Assembly (NCBI GenBank): GCA_016199745.1 | Contig: JACQFZ010000022.1 | Location: forward strand, 310,001 to 374,000 | DNA length: 64,000 bases | Direction of reading: 5' to 3' | Source of the DNA: Gammaproteobacteria bacterium | GTDB lineage: Bacteria; Pseudomonadota; Gammaproteobacteria; Acidiferrobacterales; Sulfurifustaceae | In this document: positions 51,886 through 60,956 of the stretch, piece after piece | Layout: every line of letters starts with the position of its first letter | Numbering within the stretch: position 1 is the first letter of the stretch | Made by a program: the position numbers and the translations under genes | The notes under the pieces: generated by a model | Told to the model about the DNA's origin: nothing | What the model saw: only the letters and a program-made list of their open reading frames with translations | Databases searched by the model: none

Positions 51886-54236
51886 TCCGTGTCCGCGCGG
51901 TCGGCGCCGCGCTGTTACTGTTGGCGGTCGTGGCCATGCTTGCTGCGTGGTTCAGTGAGCATGCGCCGGCCATCAAAGTGCAGACTAATCTGTTGGCGCT
52001 ATTGCCCAACACCGGTCGCAGTCCGGCGGTCGAGCGCGCGGCGTCGAAGCTGGAAGATCAATGGACCCGCCGGCTGGTTTTTCTTATCGGCCATGCCTCG
52101 CCGGCAACGGCGCAGCAGAATGCGCGTAAATTCGCACAAGCGCTGACAACCAACAACGACATCGTCGGTGATGTTCATTATCAATTTCCTACCCCTGATT
52201 TGGCGATGCTGCGAGAGGCCTATCGGCCGTATCGCTTTCAGTTGTTGACCGAAGCGGATCGCGGCATTGCCGGCGATCCACGGCAATTCGTGCAGCAGCG
52301 TTTACAGCAGCGGCTTTACGATCCGTTTCGCGCCGGTTTCGGTACGCCGCTGCAGCAGGATCCGCTCGGATTATTCGATGGTTACTTGGCGTCATTGCCG
52401 TTGCTGCGCGCCAATAGCACGCTCGAATTTACCGACGGTTGGCTGCTGGCGCATGACAGCGATCGCACATTTGTGGTGCTGTCGGCCGCGATCAATGCCT
52501 CGCCGCACGACTCCGCGGCGCAACAACGATTGCAGGTGGTGTTTAACGGCGCCTACGGTGCGCTCGATCGCGATGTGACGGTACTGCGCACCGGCGCGGC
52601 GTTTTATGCCATCGCCGCGCGCGAAAGTGCCGAGCGCGAGCTGCATTTGATCGGCATCGGCTCGCTCGTCGGTATCGCCTTGATGTTGTATCTGGTGTTT
52701 CGCTCGTTCCGGCCGATTCTGTTCGGGTTGTTGTCGGTGGCGATCGGCATCGGTGCGGCGATCGTCGTTACCGTGCTCGTCTTCGGCGAAGTGCATCTAA
52801 TTACGCTGGTGTTCGGTGCCAGCTTGCTCGGCGAAGCGGTCGACTATGCGATCCAATATTATGCGGCGCGCCTGGATGCGGGTCCGAGCTGGGACGCGCG
52901 CCGTGGGTTGCGGGCAGTGTTGCCCGGCATCAGCATCGCCGTTATCACCAGCGTGCTCGGCTACGGCGCATTGGCGCTGGCGCCGTTTCCCGGATTGCGC
53001 CAGATCGCATTGTTTTCCATCGTCGGTTTGGTAACGGCGTACGTTGTCGTCGTATTGTTGCTGCCATGGGTAACACGGGCGCCGGCACGGCGGCGGCCGC
53101 AAGCGTTGTTACAAGCGGCCGAACGTACCTTGGCCGGCGTCGAACGTTACGCGTCGGCGCGGGTGCGCTGGTTAGTGATAATCGCTATCGTTGCCATTTC
53201 GTTGCCGGGTTGGTGGCAGCTGACGAGCGACGACAACGTGCGCTTACTGATCAATCCGCCGAAGCAGTTGGCCGACGAGGAAGTAGCGGTGCGTCGTCTG
53301 ACCGGCCTCGATCAGGGCGGACAGTTCTTTCTGGTCGAAGGGCGCGACCCGCAACAGCTATTGGAACGGGAAGAAGCGTTGACCCCGCGGCTGCGCGAGC
53401 TCGAAGGCCGCGGCTTGTTGACGCAGCACCAGGCGGTCAGCGACTTCGTGCCATCACGCAAACATCAGCAGCAGAATTACGTTTGGTACGGGGCGCAGGT
53501 ATTCGCACCGACCGCCGAACTCACGCGCGTGCTGGCGACGCAAGGTTTTCGTGCCGACGTGGCCCAGCGTTACGGCGCCGACTACCGACAGTCGGCGACA
53601 CAACGCTTGGAGCCGGCGGCTTGGCTTGCTTGGCCGGGCACGGTGCCATGGCGTCACCTATGGTTAGGGGAGGACGTCGACGGTTACGCATCGGTCGTGA
53701 CGCTGTCCGGCTTCAAGTCGGTCGCCGTGTTGGAACCGGCGGCGCAAGATTTACCCGGTGTCACACTCGTCAACAAGGCTGGCGACGTATCCAAATTATT
53801 CCGTAAGTATCGTGAGCTCGGTAGCGGTGCATTGGCGATCGCCATTCTGTTGATATTCGCTGTGCTTATTTGGCGTTATCGGTTGCGCGCCGCCGCGCAT
53901 ACGTTGTTGCCGACGTTGTCCGCGTTGGTCGCAACCGTTGCGTATTGCGGCTATCGGCACACGCCGTTGACGCTGTTCAACATCATGGCGCTGTTGCTGG
54001 TGCTCGGTGTCGGCGTGAATTACACGATATTCCTACGCGAGGGTATCGGTCGCCGCGGTGCGGTGTTGCTCGGTGTACTGTTATCGGCCGCGACCACGTT
54101 GTTGTCGTTCGGGCTGCTCGGTTGGAGCTCGACGCCGGCGCTGAGTCAGTTCGGTTCGACCTTGTTCGTCGGGATCGTCGTGACGGTGCTGTTGGCGCCG
54201 CTCCTCGGTATAAGCGTTCGCCAGGAAAGTCGATGA
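51882..54236 (+). CDS. MMPL/RND-type exporter of APE cluster
   Basis: A 784-residue inner-membrane protein with two large periplasmic domains and two bundles of five or six helices, the MMPL layout. The first bundle begins at LIGIGSLVGIALMLYLVFR and includes VFGASLLGEAVDYAIQYYAA; the second starts near LAIAILLIFAVLIWRY and includes LLLVLGVGVNYTIFLREG. The duplicated GxxxDY/GxxY helices are proton-relay-like. It probably loads product onto the LolA-like protein. It overlaps both neighbours by four bases. Confidence 0.9.
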   Translation: MIRVRAVGAALLLLAVVAMLAAWFSEHAPAIKVQTNLLALLPNTGRSPAVERAASKLEDQWTRRLVFLIGHASPATAQQNARKFAQALTTNNDIVGDVHYQFPTPDLAMLREAYRPYRFQLLTEADRGIAGDPRQFVQQRLQQRLYDPFRAGFGTPLQQDPLGLFDGYLASLPLLRANSTLEFTDGWLLAHDSDRTFVVLSAAINASPHDSAAQQRLQVVFNGAYGALDRDVTVLRTGAAFYAIAARESAERELHLIGIGSLVGIALMLYLVFRSFRPILFGLLSVAIGIGAAIVVTVLVFGEVHLITLVFGASLLGEAVDYAIQYYAARLDAGPSWDARRGLRAVLPGISIAVITSVLGYGALALAPFPGLRQIALFSIVGLVTAYVVVVLLLPWVTRAPARRRPQALLQAAERTLAGVERYASARVRWLVIIAIVAISLPGWWQLTSDDNVRLLINPPKQLADEEVAVRRLTGLDQGGQFFLVEGRDPQQLLEREEALTPRLRELEGRGLLTQHQAVSDFVPSRKHQQQNYVWYGAQVFAPTAELTRVLATQGFRADVAQRYGADYRQSATQRLEPAAWLAWPGTVPWRHLWLGEDVDGYASVVTLSGFKSVAVLEPAAQDLPGVTLVNKAGDVSKLFRKYRELGSGALAIAILLIFAVLIWRYRLRAAAHTLLPTLSALVATVAYCGYRHTPLTLFNIMALLLVLGVGVNYTIFLREGIGRRGAVLLGVLLSAATTLLSFGLLGWSSTPALSQFGSTLFVGIVVTVLLAPLLGISVRQESR

Positions 54237-54781
54237 AAAAAATTTGGCTCGTTGTCCCGTTATTCGCGTTGTTGGGTTGCGCCGGTGTGCGCCCGCTCGA
54301 TGCGTGTACTTCGCTCGGTGCCGCCGGTTATTGCTTGCAAGCCAATGGTCCGACGTTAGCGGCCGCGCAATCGGTTGAGTTATCGTCGGCCGACAGCAAG
54401 GCGCGCTTTATCGTGCACTTGGAAACCGACGCGAACGGGATGCGCATGGTGGGGCTGACGCCGCTCGGTCAGCGTGTCTGGTTGATCCGTTTCGATTACG
54501 CCGGTAAAGAAATTTCCGCCGACATGCCCGCCGGCGGTGGTGTCGATGCACGGCAAATTTTGGCCGGCTTGCAGTTGGCGCTGTGGCCGTTACCGCAGGC
54601 GCGCGCTGGGCTGCAGGGAGCGAACGCGCAGTTGCGCGAAACCGATGGCATGCGTCAGCTGCTCGCTGGCGATGCCGTCGTTTTCAGCGCGAGTTGCGAC
54701 GGCCAGCGCCCCACATGTCGTCGTGCGCGTTTGCGTTACCTGGATTTGGGTTACGAGCTCGCCATCGAGACATTGGATTAG
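54233..54781 (+). CDS. DUF3261-type lipoprotein of APE cluster
   Basis: A 182-residue lipoprotein with a clear signal and lipobox (LFALLGCAGV, Cys near residue 15). The body has SADSKARFIVHLETD and GMRMVGLTPLGQRVWLIRFDY, typical of the LolB-like DUF3261 family found in aryl polyene clusters. It would be the outer-membrane receiver for the LolA-like carrier. It overlaps the exporter gene by four bases. Confidence 0.85.
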   Translation: MKKIWLVVPLFALLGCAGVRPLDACTSLGAAGYCLQANGPTLAAAQSVELSSADSKARFIVHLETDANGMRMVGLTPLGQRVWLIRFDYAGKEISADMPAGGGVDARQILAGLQLALWPLPQARAGLQGANAQLRETDGMRQLLAGDAVVFSASCDGQRPTCRRARLRYLDLGYELAIETLD

Positions 54782-54789
54782 TGCACGCT

Positions 54790-55986
54790 ATGACGGATCG
54801 ACCGATTTGTTATCTGCATAACTTAGGTATCCTTAGCGCCGTCGGTCATGGTAAGGCGGCGGTGTGGGCCGGGCTGATGCGCGCCGATACCAGCGGCATG
54901 GTGCTGACGTCCGATTGGCACGCGACTAAGTCGTCACGCGTCGGTCGCGTGGCAGCGCCGTTGCCGGACATCGCCGATTCCTTGAGTGCCTATCGTTGCC
55001 GGGCCAATGCGTTATTACTAGCCGCTGCCGACGAGATCCGCGCCGATATCGACGCGGCGATTGCCCGCTTCGGCCGCGATCGTGTCGGCATCGTCATCGG
55101 CACGAGCACCTCCGGTATCGCCGAGGGCGAGGCCGCGATCAGTGCGCTCGCCAACGGCGAGCCGCTGTCGGCGTTTCACTACGGACAACAGGAAATCGGC
55201 GGTCCCGCCCCATTTCTGGCAGCGGCGTTGAACATCGATGGTCCGGCCTACGTCGTTTCGACCGCCTGTACCTCGAGTGCCAAGGCACTGGCTTGTGCGC
55301 GACATTTGCTGTGGAGCGGTTTGTGCGACGCGGTCATCGCCGGCGGCGCCGATTCGTTGTGCCGGCTTACGGTCGGCGGTTTCGGTTCGCTCGAGCTGAC
55401 CACCAGCGAGCTGTGCAATCCGCTTAGCCGCAACCGCCGTGGTATCAACATCGGCGAGGGGGCGGCGCTGTTCCTGATATCGCGCGAGCCCGGGCCGGTG
55501 GCGCTGCTCGGGGTCGGCGAATCGAGCGATGCGCACCATATCTCGGCGCCCGACCCGGAAGGCAAGGGCGCCGAGCTTTCGTTGCGGGCGGCGCTGGCCG
55601 ATGCTGCCCTCCAACCGACCCAGGTGGACTACATTAATTTGCATGGGACGGCGACGCCGCAAAACGATTTTATGGAGGCCTGGGCGGTCAGCCGCGTGTT
55701 CGGCATGCAGGTTCCTTGCAGCTCGACCAAGCCGTTCACCGGCCACACCCTCGGCGCCGCCGGCGCGATCGAGGCCGGGTTTTGTTGGCTTGCTTTGTCC
55801 GGCTACAATACCGCGCACGCGGCGCCACCCCACATCTGGGATGGCGTGGCCGATCCGCAGCTTCCGCCGATCACATTGGCGGATACGACCACACGGTTGC
55901 CGCAGCGCCGTCCGAGAATCATGGTGAGCAATTCGTTCGCATTCGGTGGTAACAATATTAGTTTGGTGTTGAGCGATCGCTCGTGA
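54790..55986 (+). CDS. Beta-ketoacyl-ACP synthase (KS A) of APE cluster
   Basis: A 398-residue condensing enzyme, started at ATG 54790 rather than the GTG nine bases earlier. The catalytic Cys is in VVSTACTSSAKALACA, the two His in NLHGTATPQNDFMEAW and STKPFTGHTLGAAGAIEAG. An active KS by motifs. It may pair with the chain-length-factor-like protein encoded at 43023. It overlaps the dehydratase gene by GTGA. Confidence 0.92.
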   Translation: MTDRPICYLHNLGILSAVGHGKAAVWAGLMRADTSGMVLTSDWHATKSSRVGRVAAPLPDIADSLSAYRCRANALLLAAADEIRADIDAAIARFGRDRVGIVIGTSTSGIAEGEAAISALANGEPLSAFHYGQQEIGGPAPFLAAALNIDGPAYVVSTACTSSAKALACARHLLWSGLCDAVIAGGADSLCRLTVGGFGSLELTTSELCNPLSRNRRGINIGEGAALFLISREPGPVALLGVGESSDAHHISAPDPEGKGAELSLRAALADAALQPTQVDYINLHGTATPQNDFMEAWAVSRVFGMQVPCSSTKPFTGHTLGAAGAIEAGFCWLALSGYNTAHAAPPHIWDGVADPQLPPITLADTTTRLPQRRPRIMVSNSFAFGGNNISLVLSDRS

Positions 55987-56447
55987 CGCAAGAGTTGCTT
56001 CCTCCCATTGAACAATTGCTGCTGCATCGCGGCGCCATGCTGCTGGTCGACCGCGTCACTGTCGCCGACGGCGATCGCTTGTCGGTCGAAACGACGGTGC
56101 GATCGACGATGTGGTATGCCGACGCCGACGGTAATATGCCGGCCTGGGTTGGCATCGAATTGATGGCGCAAGCCATCGCCGCTTATTTTGGTTTATGGCA
56201 ATTGCGCCACGGCCTGCCGATCAAAATCGGTTTTCTACTCGGTACCCGCAAGTACGTTTGCAGCGTGCCGGTGTTTACCGGCGGTGCGGTGCTCGACATA
56301 ACGGCCGACATGCAGTATCGCGAACCGAACGGTCTCGGTGCGTTCGATTGTTACATCGATAACCGCGGCGAGCGCTTGGCGACGGCGATGATCAAAGTGT
56401 ACGAACCGGAAGACATCAAGAAGTTTATGGAAGAGACACCATCGTGA
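55983..56447 (+). CDS. apeP: ApeP-type 3-hydroxyacyl-ACP dehydratase
   Basis: A 154-residue hot-dog protein with GTG start. LLLHRGAMLLVDRVTVADGD and NMPAWVGIELMAQAIAAYFGL match the ApeP/FabA-like dehydratase of aryl polyene clusters. With ApeI it forms the dehydration step. It overlaps the reductase gene by four bases. Confidence 0.88.
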   Translation: MTQELLPPIEQLLLHRGAMLLVDRVTVADGDRLSVETTVRSTMWYADADGNMPAWVGIELMAQAIAAYFGLWQLRHGLPIKIGFLLGTRKYVCSVPVFTGGAVLDITADMQYREPNGLGAFDCYIDNRGERLATAMIKVYEPEDIKKFMEETPS

Positions 56448-57169
56448 CGCGGCGCGTGTTAGTGACGGGATCGAGCCGCGGTATCGGTCGCGCGATTGCA
56501 ACACGACTGGCGGCCGACGGTTTCGCCGTCACCGTGCATTGCCGGCGCTCGCGCGACCAAGGCGAACGCTTGGTCGAAGAGCTCAAGGCGCGCGGTACGA
56601 CCGCCGATTTGCTCGTGTTCGATGTTAACGATCGCGACGTTGCCCGTACTGCCTTGACCGAAGCGGTCGAGCGCGACGGGGCTTATTATGGCGTCGTCTG
56701 CAACGCCGGCATCTCCCGCGACAACACCTTCGCCGCCTTAAGTGGCGACGACTGGGACGAGGTAATTAGTACCAGTCTCAACGGCTTTTACAATGTGTTG
56801 CATCCGCTCATCATGCCCATGGTATGGCTGCGCAAGGGCGGCCGCATCGTCACCTTGGCGTCCGTTTCCGGCGTCATCGGCAATCGCGGGCAAGTCAATT
56901 ACAGCGCCGCCAAGGCCGGCATCATCGGCGCTACCAAGGCGTTGGCGGTCGAGCTTGCCAGCCGCAGCATCGCCGTCAATTGTGTCGCGCCGGGACTGGT
57001 CGAGACCGAAATGTTGCAAGACCTGTCGGTGGAAGAGGCGCTCAAGCTGGTACCGATGCAACGTGTCGGCAAGCCGCACGAGGTCGCCGCCTTAGTCGCA
57101 TTCTTGATGTCAGACCCGGCGGCTTACATCACGCGCCAAGTCATCGGCATTAACGGTGGGATCGCTTAG
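56444..57169 (+). CDS. 3-oxoacyl-ACP reductase (FabG-like) of APE cluster
   Basis: A 241-residue short-chain dehydrogenase with GTG start at 56444. VLVTGSSRGIGRAIATRLAA binds NADPH; NAGISRDNTF, catalytic Ser in VSGVIGNRGQ, and YSAAKAGIIGATKALA (Tyr-x-x-x-Lys) are all there. It reduces the 3-keto group in each elongation cycle. It is followed immediately by the second ketosynthase. Confidence 0.93.
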   Translation: MTRRVLVTGSSRGIGRAIATRLAADGFAVTVHCRRSRDQGERLVEELKARGTTADLLVFDVNDRDVARTALTEAVERDGAYYGVVCNAGISRDNTFAALSGDDWDEVISTSLNGFYNVLHPLIMPMVWLRKGGRIVTLASVSGVIGNRGQVNYSAAKAGIIGATKALAVELASRSIAVNCVAPGLVETEMLQDLSVEEALKLVPMQRVGKPHEVAALVAFLMSDPAAYITRQVIGINGGIA

Positions 57170-58393
57170 ATGAAACGCGTCGTCGTTACCGGCATGGGTG
57201 GTATTACCGCGCTCGGTCAGCGTTGGGCGCAGATCGAACAGCGGCTGCGCGCGCGGCAGAGCGCGGTTCGGCAGATTCAGGAATTCGATAAGTACGTCGA
57301 TATGCACACCCGGTTGGGCGCGCCGGTTCTCGACTTTCAAGTGCCCGAACATTATCCACGCCGCACCGTGCGCTCGATGGGTCGAGTCGCATTGTTGTCG
57401 GTACGCGCCAGTGAACTGGCACTCGAAGATGCCGGTCTGCTCAACGATCCGATCATTCGCGATGGTCGCATGGGGATTGCCTACGGCTCGTCGTTCGGCA
57501 GTGCCGAACCGCTGCCGGCATTCGGTCGCATGATCGAGACCGGCAAGATGCAGGGCGTAACGTCGACCACCTACATCCAAATCATGAGCCATACCGGCGC
57601 CGTCAATATCGGCCTGTATTTCGGTTTGCGCGGTCGTCTGATCCCAACGAGCACCGCCTGTACCTCGGGCAGTCAGGCAATCGGTTACGCCTACGAAGCG
57701 ATTAAGTTCGGTCGGCAGCAGTTGATGGTTGCCGGCGGTTCGGAAGAATTCGGTGTTGCCGGCGTCGCGGTGTTCGACAGTTTATTCGCCACCAGCACGC
57801 GCAACGACAAACCCGAGCTGACTCCGCGGCCGTTCGATCGTGCGCGCGACGGTTTAGTAGTCGGTGAGGGCGCTGGGACGTTGATACTCGAAGAGCTCGA
57901 GCATGCCAAGGCGCGTGGCGCCAAGATATACGCCGAAGTCGTTGGCTTTGGCTGTAATTCTGACGGCGCGCATGTCACGCAACCGGAGGCGGCGACCATG
58001 GCGGTAGCCATGGAGCTGGCGCTCAAAGACGCTGGCTTGCCGGCATCGGCGATCGGTTACGTCAATGCGCATGGCACCGCCACCGATCGCGGTGACATCG
58101 CCGAGTCACGCGCGACCCATCAGGTTTTCGGCAGTCGTATTCCGATCAGTTCACTGAAGAGCTATATCGGCCATACGCTCGGCGCTTGCGGTTCGATCGA
58201 GGCATGGCTGACGATCGAAATGATGCGTAATGGCTGGTACTCGCCGACGATCAATCTCGATGACATCGATCCTGCTTGTGCCGAGCTGCAATATATTCGT
58301 GGCGACGGAGCCGTCATGCAAAACGAGCATGTCATGAGCAACAACTTTGCATTCGGCGGGATCAATACATCGCTCGTCTTTAAACGGCTTTGA
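57170..58393 (+). CDS. Beta-ketoacyl-ACP synthase (KS B) of APE cluster
   Basis: A 407-residue condensing enzyme of FabF type. Catalytic Cys in TSTACTSGSQAIGYAYEA; His in VNAHGTATDRGDIAES and KSYIGHTLGACGSIEAW. Its start adjoins the reductase stop. It should extend the polyene or choose the starter. A possible short gap with a ribosome binding site (GAGGAG) follows before the next gene. Confidence 0.92.
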   Translation: MKRVVVTGMGGITALGQRWAQIEQRLRARQSAVRQIQEFDKYVDMHTRLGAPVLDFQVPEHYPRRTVRSMGRVALLSVRASELALEDAGLLNDPIIRDGRMGIAYGSSFGSAEPLPAFGRMIETGKMQGVTSTTYIQIMSHTGAVNIGLYFGLRGRLIPTSTACTSGSQAIGYAYEAIKFGRQQLMVAGGSEEFGVAGVAVFDSLFATSTRNDKPELTPRPFDRARDGLVVGEGAGTLILEELEHAKARGAKIYAEVVGFGCNSDGAHVTQPEAATMAVAMELALKDAGLPASAIGYVNAHGTATDRGDIAESRATHQVFGSRIPISSLKSYIGHTLGACGSIEAWLTIEMMRNGWYSPTINLDDIDPACAELQYIRGDGAVMQNEHVMSNNFAFGGINTSLVFKRL

Positions 58394-58431
58394 GAGTGGG
58401 TTGAACTATTAACAATAGAGGAGTTTTTGCT

Positions 58432-58857
58432 ATGCGTCCGATAAAAGCGTTTGCCATTTTTGCGTTCGTTGCCTTGACCTTGTCGTCGACAGCGGCCTTT
58501 GCCACGCGCGCGGTTGAGATTGAAGACCGCGAGGTGCCTATCGTCAGTGTTTCCGATAAGGCGCTGACGCAAGCTGCAGTAAAGAAGGCCATCATGATCG
58601 GTGCCCAAACACACAGCTGGCAAATAAAGAAGGACGCGCCAGGCAAGATACAGCTGCACCTTGACTATAAGGGACGGGAGCAATTGACCGTTGATGTCGC
58701 CTACGATACGAAGAAATATGTCATCAAGTATGTCGACAGCGAACTCTTGAAATACAAGGACCACGGCGACGGTCGCCGTACGATCAGCGGACACTACGCG
58801 CGTTGGGTACAAAATCTCGTCACGGCGATCAATGCCGAGCTTTTGCGGCAGCAGTAA
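58432..58857 (+). CDS. Unrecognised 141-residue exported protein inside APE cluster
   Basis: A 141-residue protein with a signal peptide (IKAFAIFAFVALTLSSTAAFA) and a small compact domain. HSWQIKKDAPGKIQLHLDYKG and HYARWVQNLVTAINAELLRQ look like a small alpha/beta fold seen as conserved hypothetical proteins. It has a GAGGAG site before its ATG. I do not recognise a named family. It stands between two ketosynthase genes, so it may serve polyene export or assembly, but that is inferred from place only. Confidence 0.65.
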   Translation: MRPIKAFAIFAFVALTLSSTAAFATRAVEIEDREVPIVSVSDKALTQAAVKKAIMIGAQTHSWQIKKDAPGKIQLHLDYKGREQLTVDVAYDTKKYVIKYVDSELLKYKDHGDGRRTISGHYARWVQNLVTAINAELLRQQ

Positions 58858-58901
58858 TCTTCCTGCGGAACCGCGCGGCGATACCGTGATAAACCGGGTT
58901 T

Positions 58902-58928
58902 GCCCGCCGCCCGTTTCTATCGGCGGGC
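58902..58928 (+). terminator. GC-rich hairpin before the third ketosynthase
   Basis: GCCCGCCG (58902-58909) and CGGCGGGC (58921-58928) form an 8-bp stem, 45 bases after the exported protein's stop. There is no T-run, so termination is uncertain. It does argue that the next gene starts after it, not at 58900. Confidence 0.45.
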
Positions 58929-58956
58929 GGCAGTTCTCTACTCGATAGACTTTCCT

Positions 58957-60171
58957 TTGCGACGCGTCGTTGTCAGCGGGATGGGAATTGTTTCCTGTCT
59001 CGGCAATCAGCTGGACCAAGTCTCGACGGCACTGCGTGCCGGGCGATCGGGTATCGTATTCGTCGACGAATATGCCCAATTGGGATTTCGTAGCCATGTC
59101 GCCGGTATTCCCGACGTGCGCGATCTGCCGACGATCGATCGTAAGCTACGGCGCTTCATGGGTGGTGGTGCCCAGCATGCTTATCACGCCATGTGCCGCG
59201 CCGTCGACGACGCGCGGCTGACGACGCATGAGATCGCCCATCCTCGTACCGGGTTGATCGTCGGTTCCGCCATCGGCTCGATGCGCGATCAAATCGAATC
59301 AGTCGACATTTTGCGCCGCCGCGGCGTCAGCAAAATTCCGCCGTACCAAGTGCCGCGCATCATGGCCAGCACGGCATCGGCTACGCTTGCTACCGCTTTT
59401 GGGGTTCAGGGCGTTAGTTACTCGATGGTGTCGGCTTGCGCCACATCGGCACACTGCATCGGTCAGGGCATGGATTTGATCGCGGCCGGCAAACAAGACC
59501 GAGTGTTCGTCGGCGGTGCCGAAGCCGTATGCTGGACGACGACAGTGTCGTTTGACGCCATGGGCGTATTGTCGTCGGCCCGTAACGATGCTCCGCAAAA
59601 GGCGTCGCGGCCGTATGATAGCGGGCGCGATGGTTTCGCCATTTCCGGTGGTGCCGGAATCTTAGTACTGGAAGAGTTGGAACAAGCTCGTGCCCGCGGC
59701 GCGCCGATCTATGCCGAGATGGTCGGTTATGGCGCGAACTCCGATGGCTTTGATATGGTCATGCCGTCGCCCGATGGCGCGGCCCGAGTCATGCGCCTGG
59801 CGTTGGCACAGGCCGGTGTTTCGGTTGATTACGTTAATACGCATGCCACGTCGACCCCGCTGGGCGACATCTCCGAAGTGCAAGCGATGCGCCAGGTCTT
59901 TGGCGAGCGTATGCCGCATTTTTCATCGACCAAAAGTTTAACGGGTCATGCGATCGGCGCCGCCGCTGTCCACGAAGCGATCTACTCGCTACTGATGCTG
60001 CGTGACGGTTTTATTGCTGGTTCCGCCAACGTCGATACGCTCGATCAGCAGCTCGTCGGCTTGCCGCTCGTGCGCAACAGCGTTGTCGCCGAGATCGACG
60101 TCGTTATGTCGAATAGTTTTGGTTTCGGCGGCACCAACGCCAGCCTGATGTTCCGGCGTTTCGTTCCCTGA
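58957..60171 (+). CDS. Beta-ketoacyl-ACP synthase (KS C) of APE cluster
   Basis: A 404-residue condensing enzyme, started at TTG 58957 (RRVVVSGMGIVSCLG), which lies after the hairpin; the longer frame from 58900 would run through it. Catalytic Cys in MVSACATSAHCIGQGMDL; His in VNTHATSTPLGDISEVQ and KSLTGHAIGAAAVHEA. FabB-like in this last pattern. It is the third full ketosynthase here. The phosphopantetheinyl transferase gene follows. Confidence 0.9.
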   Translation: MRRVVVSGMGIVSCLGNQLDQVSTALRAGRSGIVFVDEYAQLGFRSHVAGIPDVRDLPTIDRKLRRFMGGGAQHAYHAMCRAVDDARLTTHEIAHPRTGLIVGSAIGSMRDQIESVDILRRRGVSKIPPYQVPRIMASTASATLATAFGVQGVSYSMVSACATSAHCIGQGMDLIAAGKQDRVFVGGAEAVCWTTTVSFDAMGVLSSARNDAPQKASRPYDSGRDGFAISGGAGILVLEELEQARARGAPIYAEMVGYGANSDGFDMVMPSPDGAARVMRLALAQAGVSVDYVNTHATSTPLGDISEVQAMRQVFGERMPHFSSTKSLTGHAIGAAAVHEAIYSLLMLRDGFIAGSANVDTLDQQLVGLPLVRNSVVAEIDVVMSNSFGFGGTNASLMFRRFVP

Positions 60172-60180
60172 TCGGGTCGC

Positions 60181-60918
60181 ATGGGCGCGGCCATTCAAGT
60201 GGGCGTCTACTTTGCCGATGCCCGGTTATTCGATACGCCGGATGGCGCTGCCGGCTTCGACAGTTATCTCACTCCGATCGAACGCATCCAGATCGACGCC
60301 GGTATGTCGCGCAAGCGCCAGCGTCAGTTCGTCGTCAGTCGAGTGTTAGCGCGCACGGCGTTGAGCACCTGGTCGGGTTTGCCGGCAGCGACCTGGGAAA
60401 TCGTCAACGACCGCAATGGCCAACCGCGCGCGTGCTCGAGGCAGATGCAAATCGAGCCGCCGGCGATTAGCTTGTCGCACTCTGGCGATTACGTCGTCGT
60501 TGCCGTGAGCGATATCGGCAGAGTAGGAGTTGATGTCGAACAGATACGCGTGCGCGCCATCGACGCGTTAGCCGACGAAATACTGACGCCGTCCGAGCGC
60601 GAATTTTTCGATCGGCAGAGTGACGCCGAACGGTTGCGTACCTTTTATCGGTTCTGGACGCTGAAGGAGGCCGGTAGTAAAGCGCTGGGTCTAGGCTTGG
60701 AGATGCGGCTGCGCGATCTGATGTTTGCGATAACCGACGGCGTGCATTTTTGTTCGAGAGGACTTGCGCCGGCAACAGAGGCCGTCGATTGTTTCGAATT
60801 TTTCGCCGGCGTCGATGCAATAGGTGCGCTGGTATTGTTTCGCTCAGCGGAACGTCATGCGCGTATTGAATATCGGACGCTGGTTGCACCGGGGCAGACA
60901 CAGCGGCGTGATCGCTAA
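60181..60918 (+). CDS. 4'-phosphopantetheinyl transferase
   Basis: A 245-residue Sfp/AcpT-type enzyme. The metal and substrate motifs are GVDVEQIRVR and FYRFWTLKEAGSKALGLGLEM (WxxKEA). It would convert the two apo-carrier proteins of this cluster to holo form. It follows KS C by nine bases. A GC-poor hairpin follows its stop. Confidence 0.88.
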   Translation: MGAAIQVGVYFADARLFDTPDGAAGFDSYLTPIERIQIDAGMSRKRQRQFVVSRVLARTALSTWSGLPAATWEIVNDRNGQPRACSRQMQIEPPAISLSHSGDYVVVAVSDIGRVGVDVEQIRVRAIDALADEILTPSEREFFDRQSDAERLRTFYRFWTLKEAGSKALGLGLEMRLRDLMFAITDGVHFCSRGLAPATEAVDCFEFFAGVDAIGALVLFRSAERHARIEYRTLVAPGQTQRRDR

Positions 60919-60922
60919 ATGA

Positions 60923-60947
60923 TCTCTCTCCCGGTTAGGAGAGAGAG
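60923..60947. terminator. Hairpin between convergent PPTase and DAHP synthase genes
   Basis: TCTCTCTCC (60923-60931) pairs with GGAGAGAGA (60938-60946) around GGTTA or so. No good T-run on either side. It is in the 38-base gap between convergent genes and is probably the shared 3' end. Confidence 0.5.
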
Positions 60948-60956
60948 TCCGTTGAG

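Noticed and set aside
58900-58956. Longer N-terminus for the third ketosynthase
   Set aside because: It would translate a GC-rich hairpin and adds residues not found in the family; TTG at 58957 gives the usual RRVVVSGMGIVS start.
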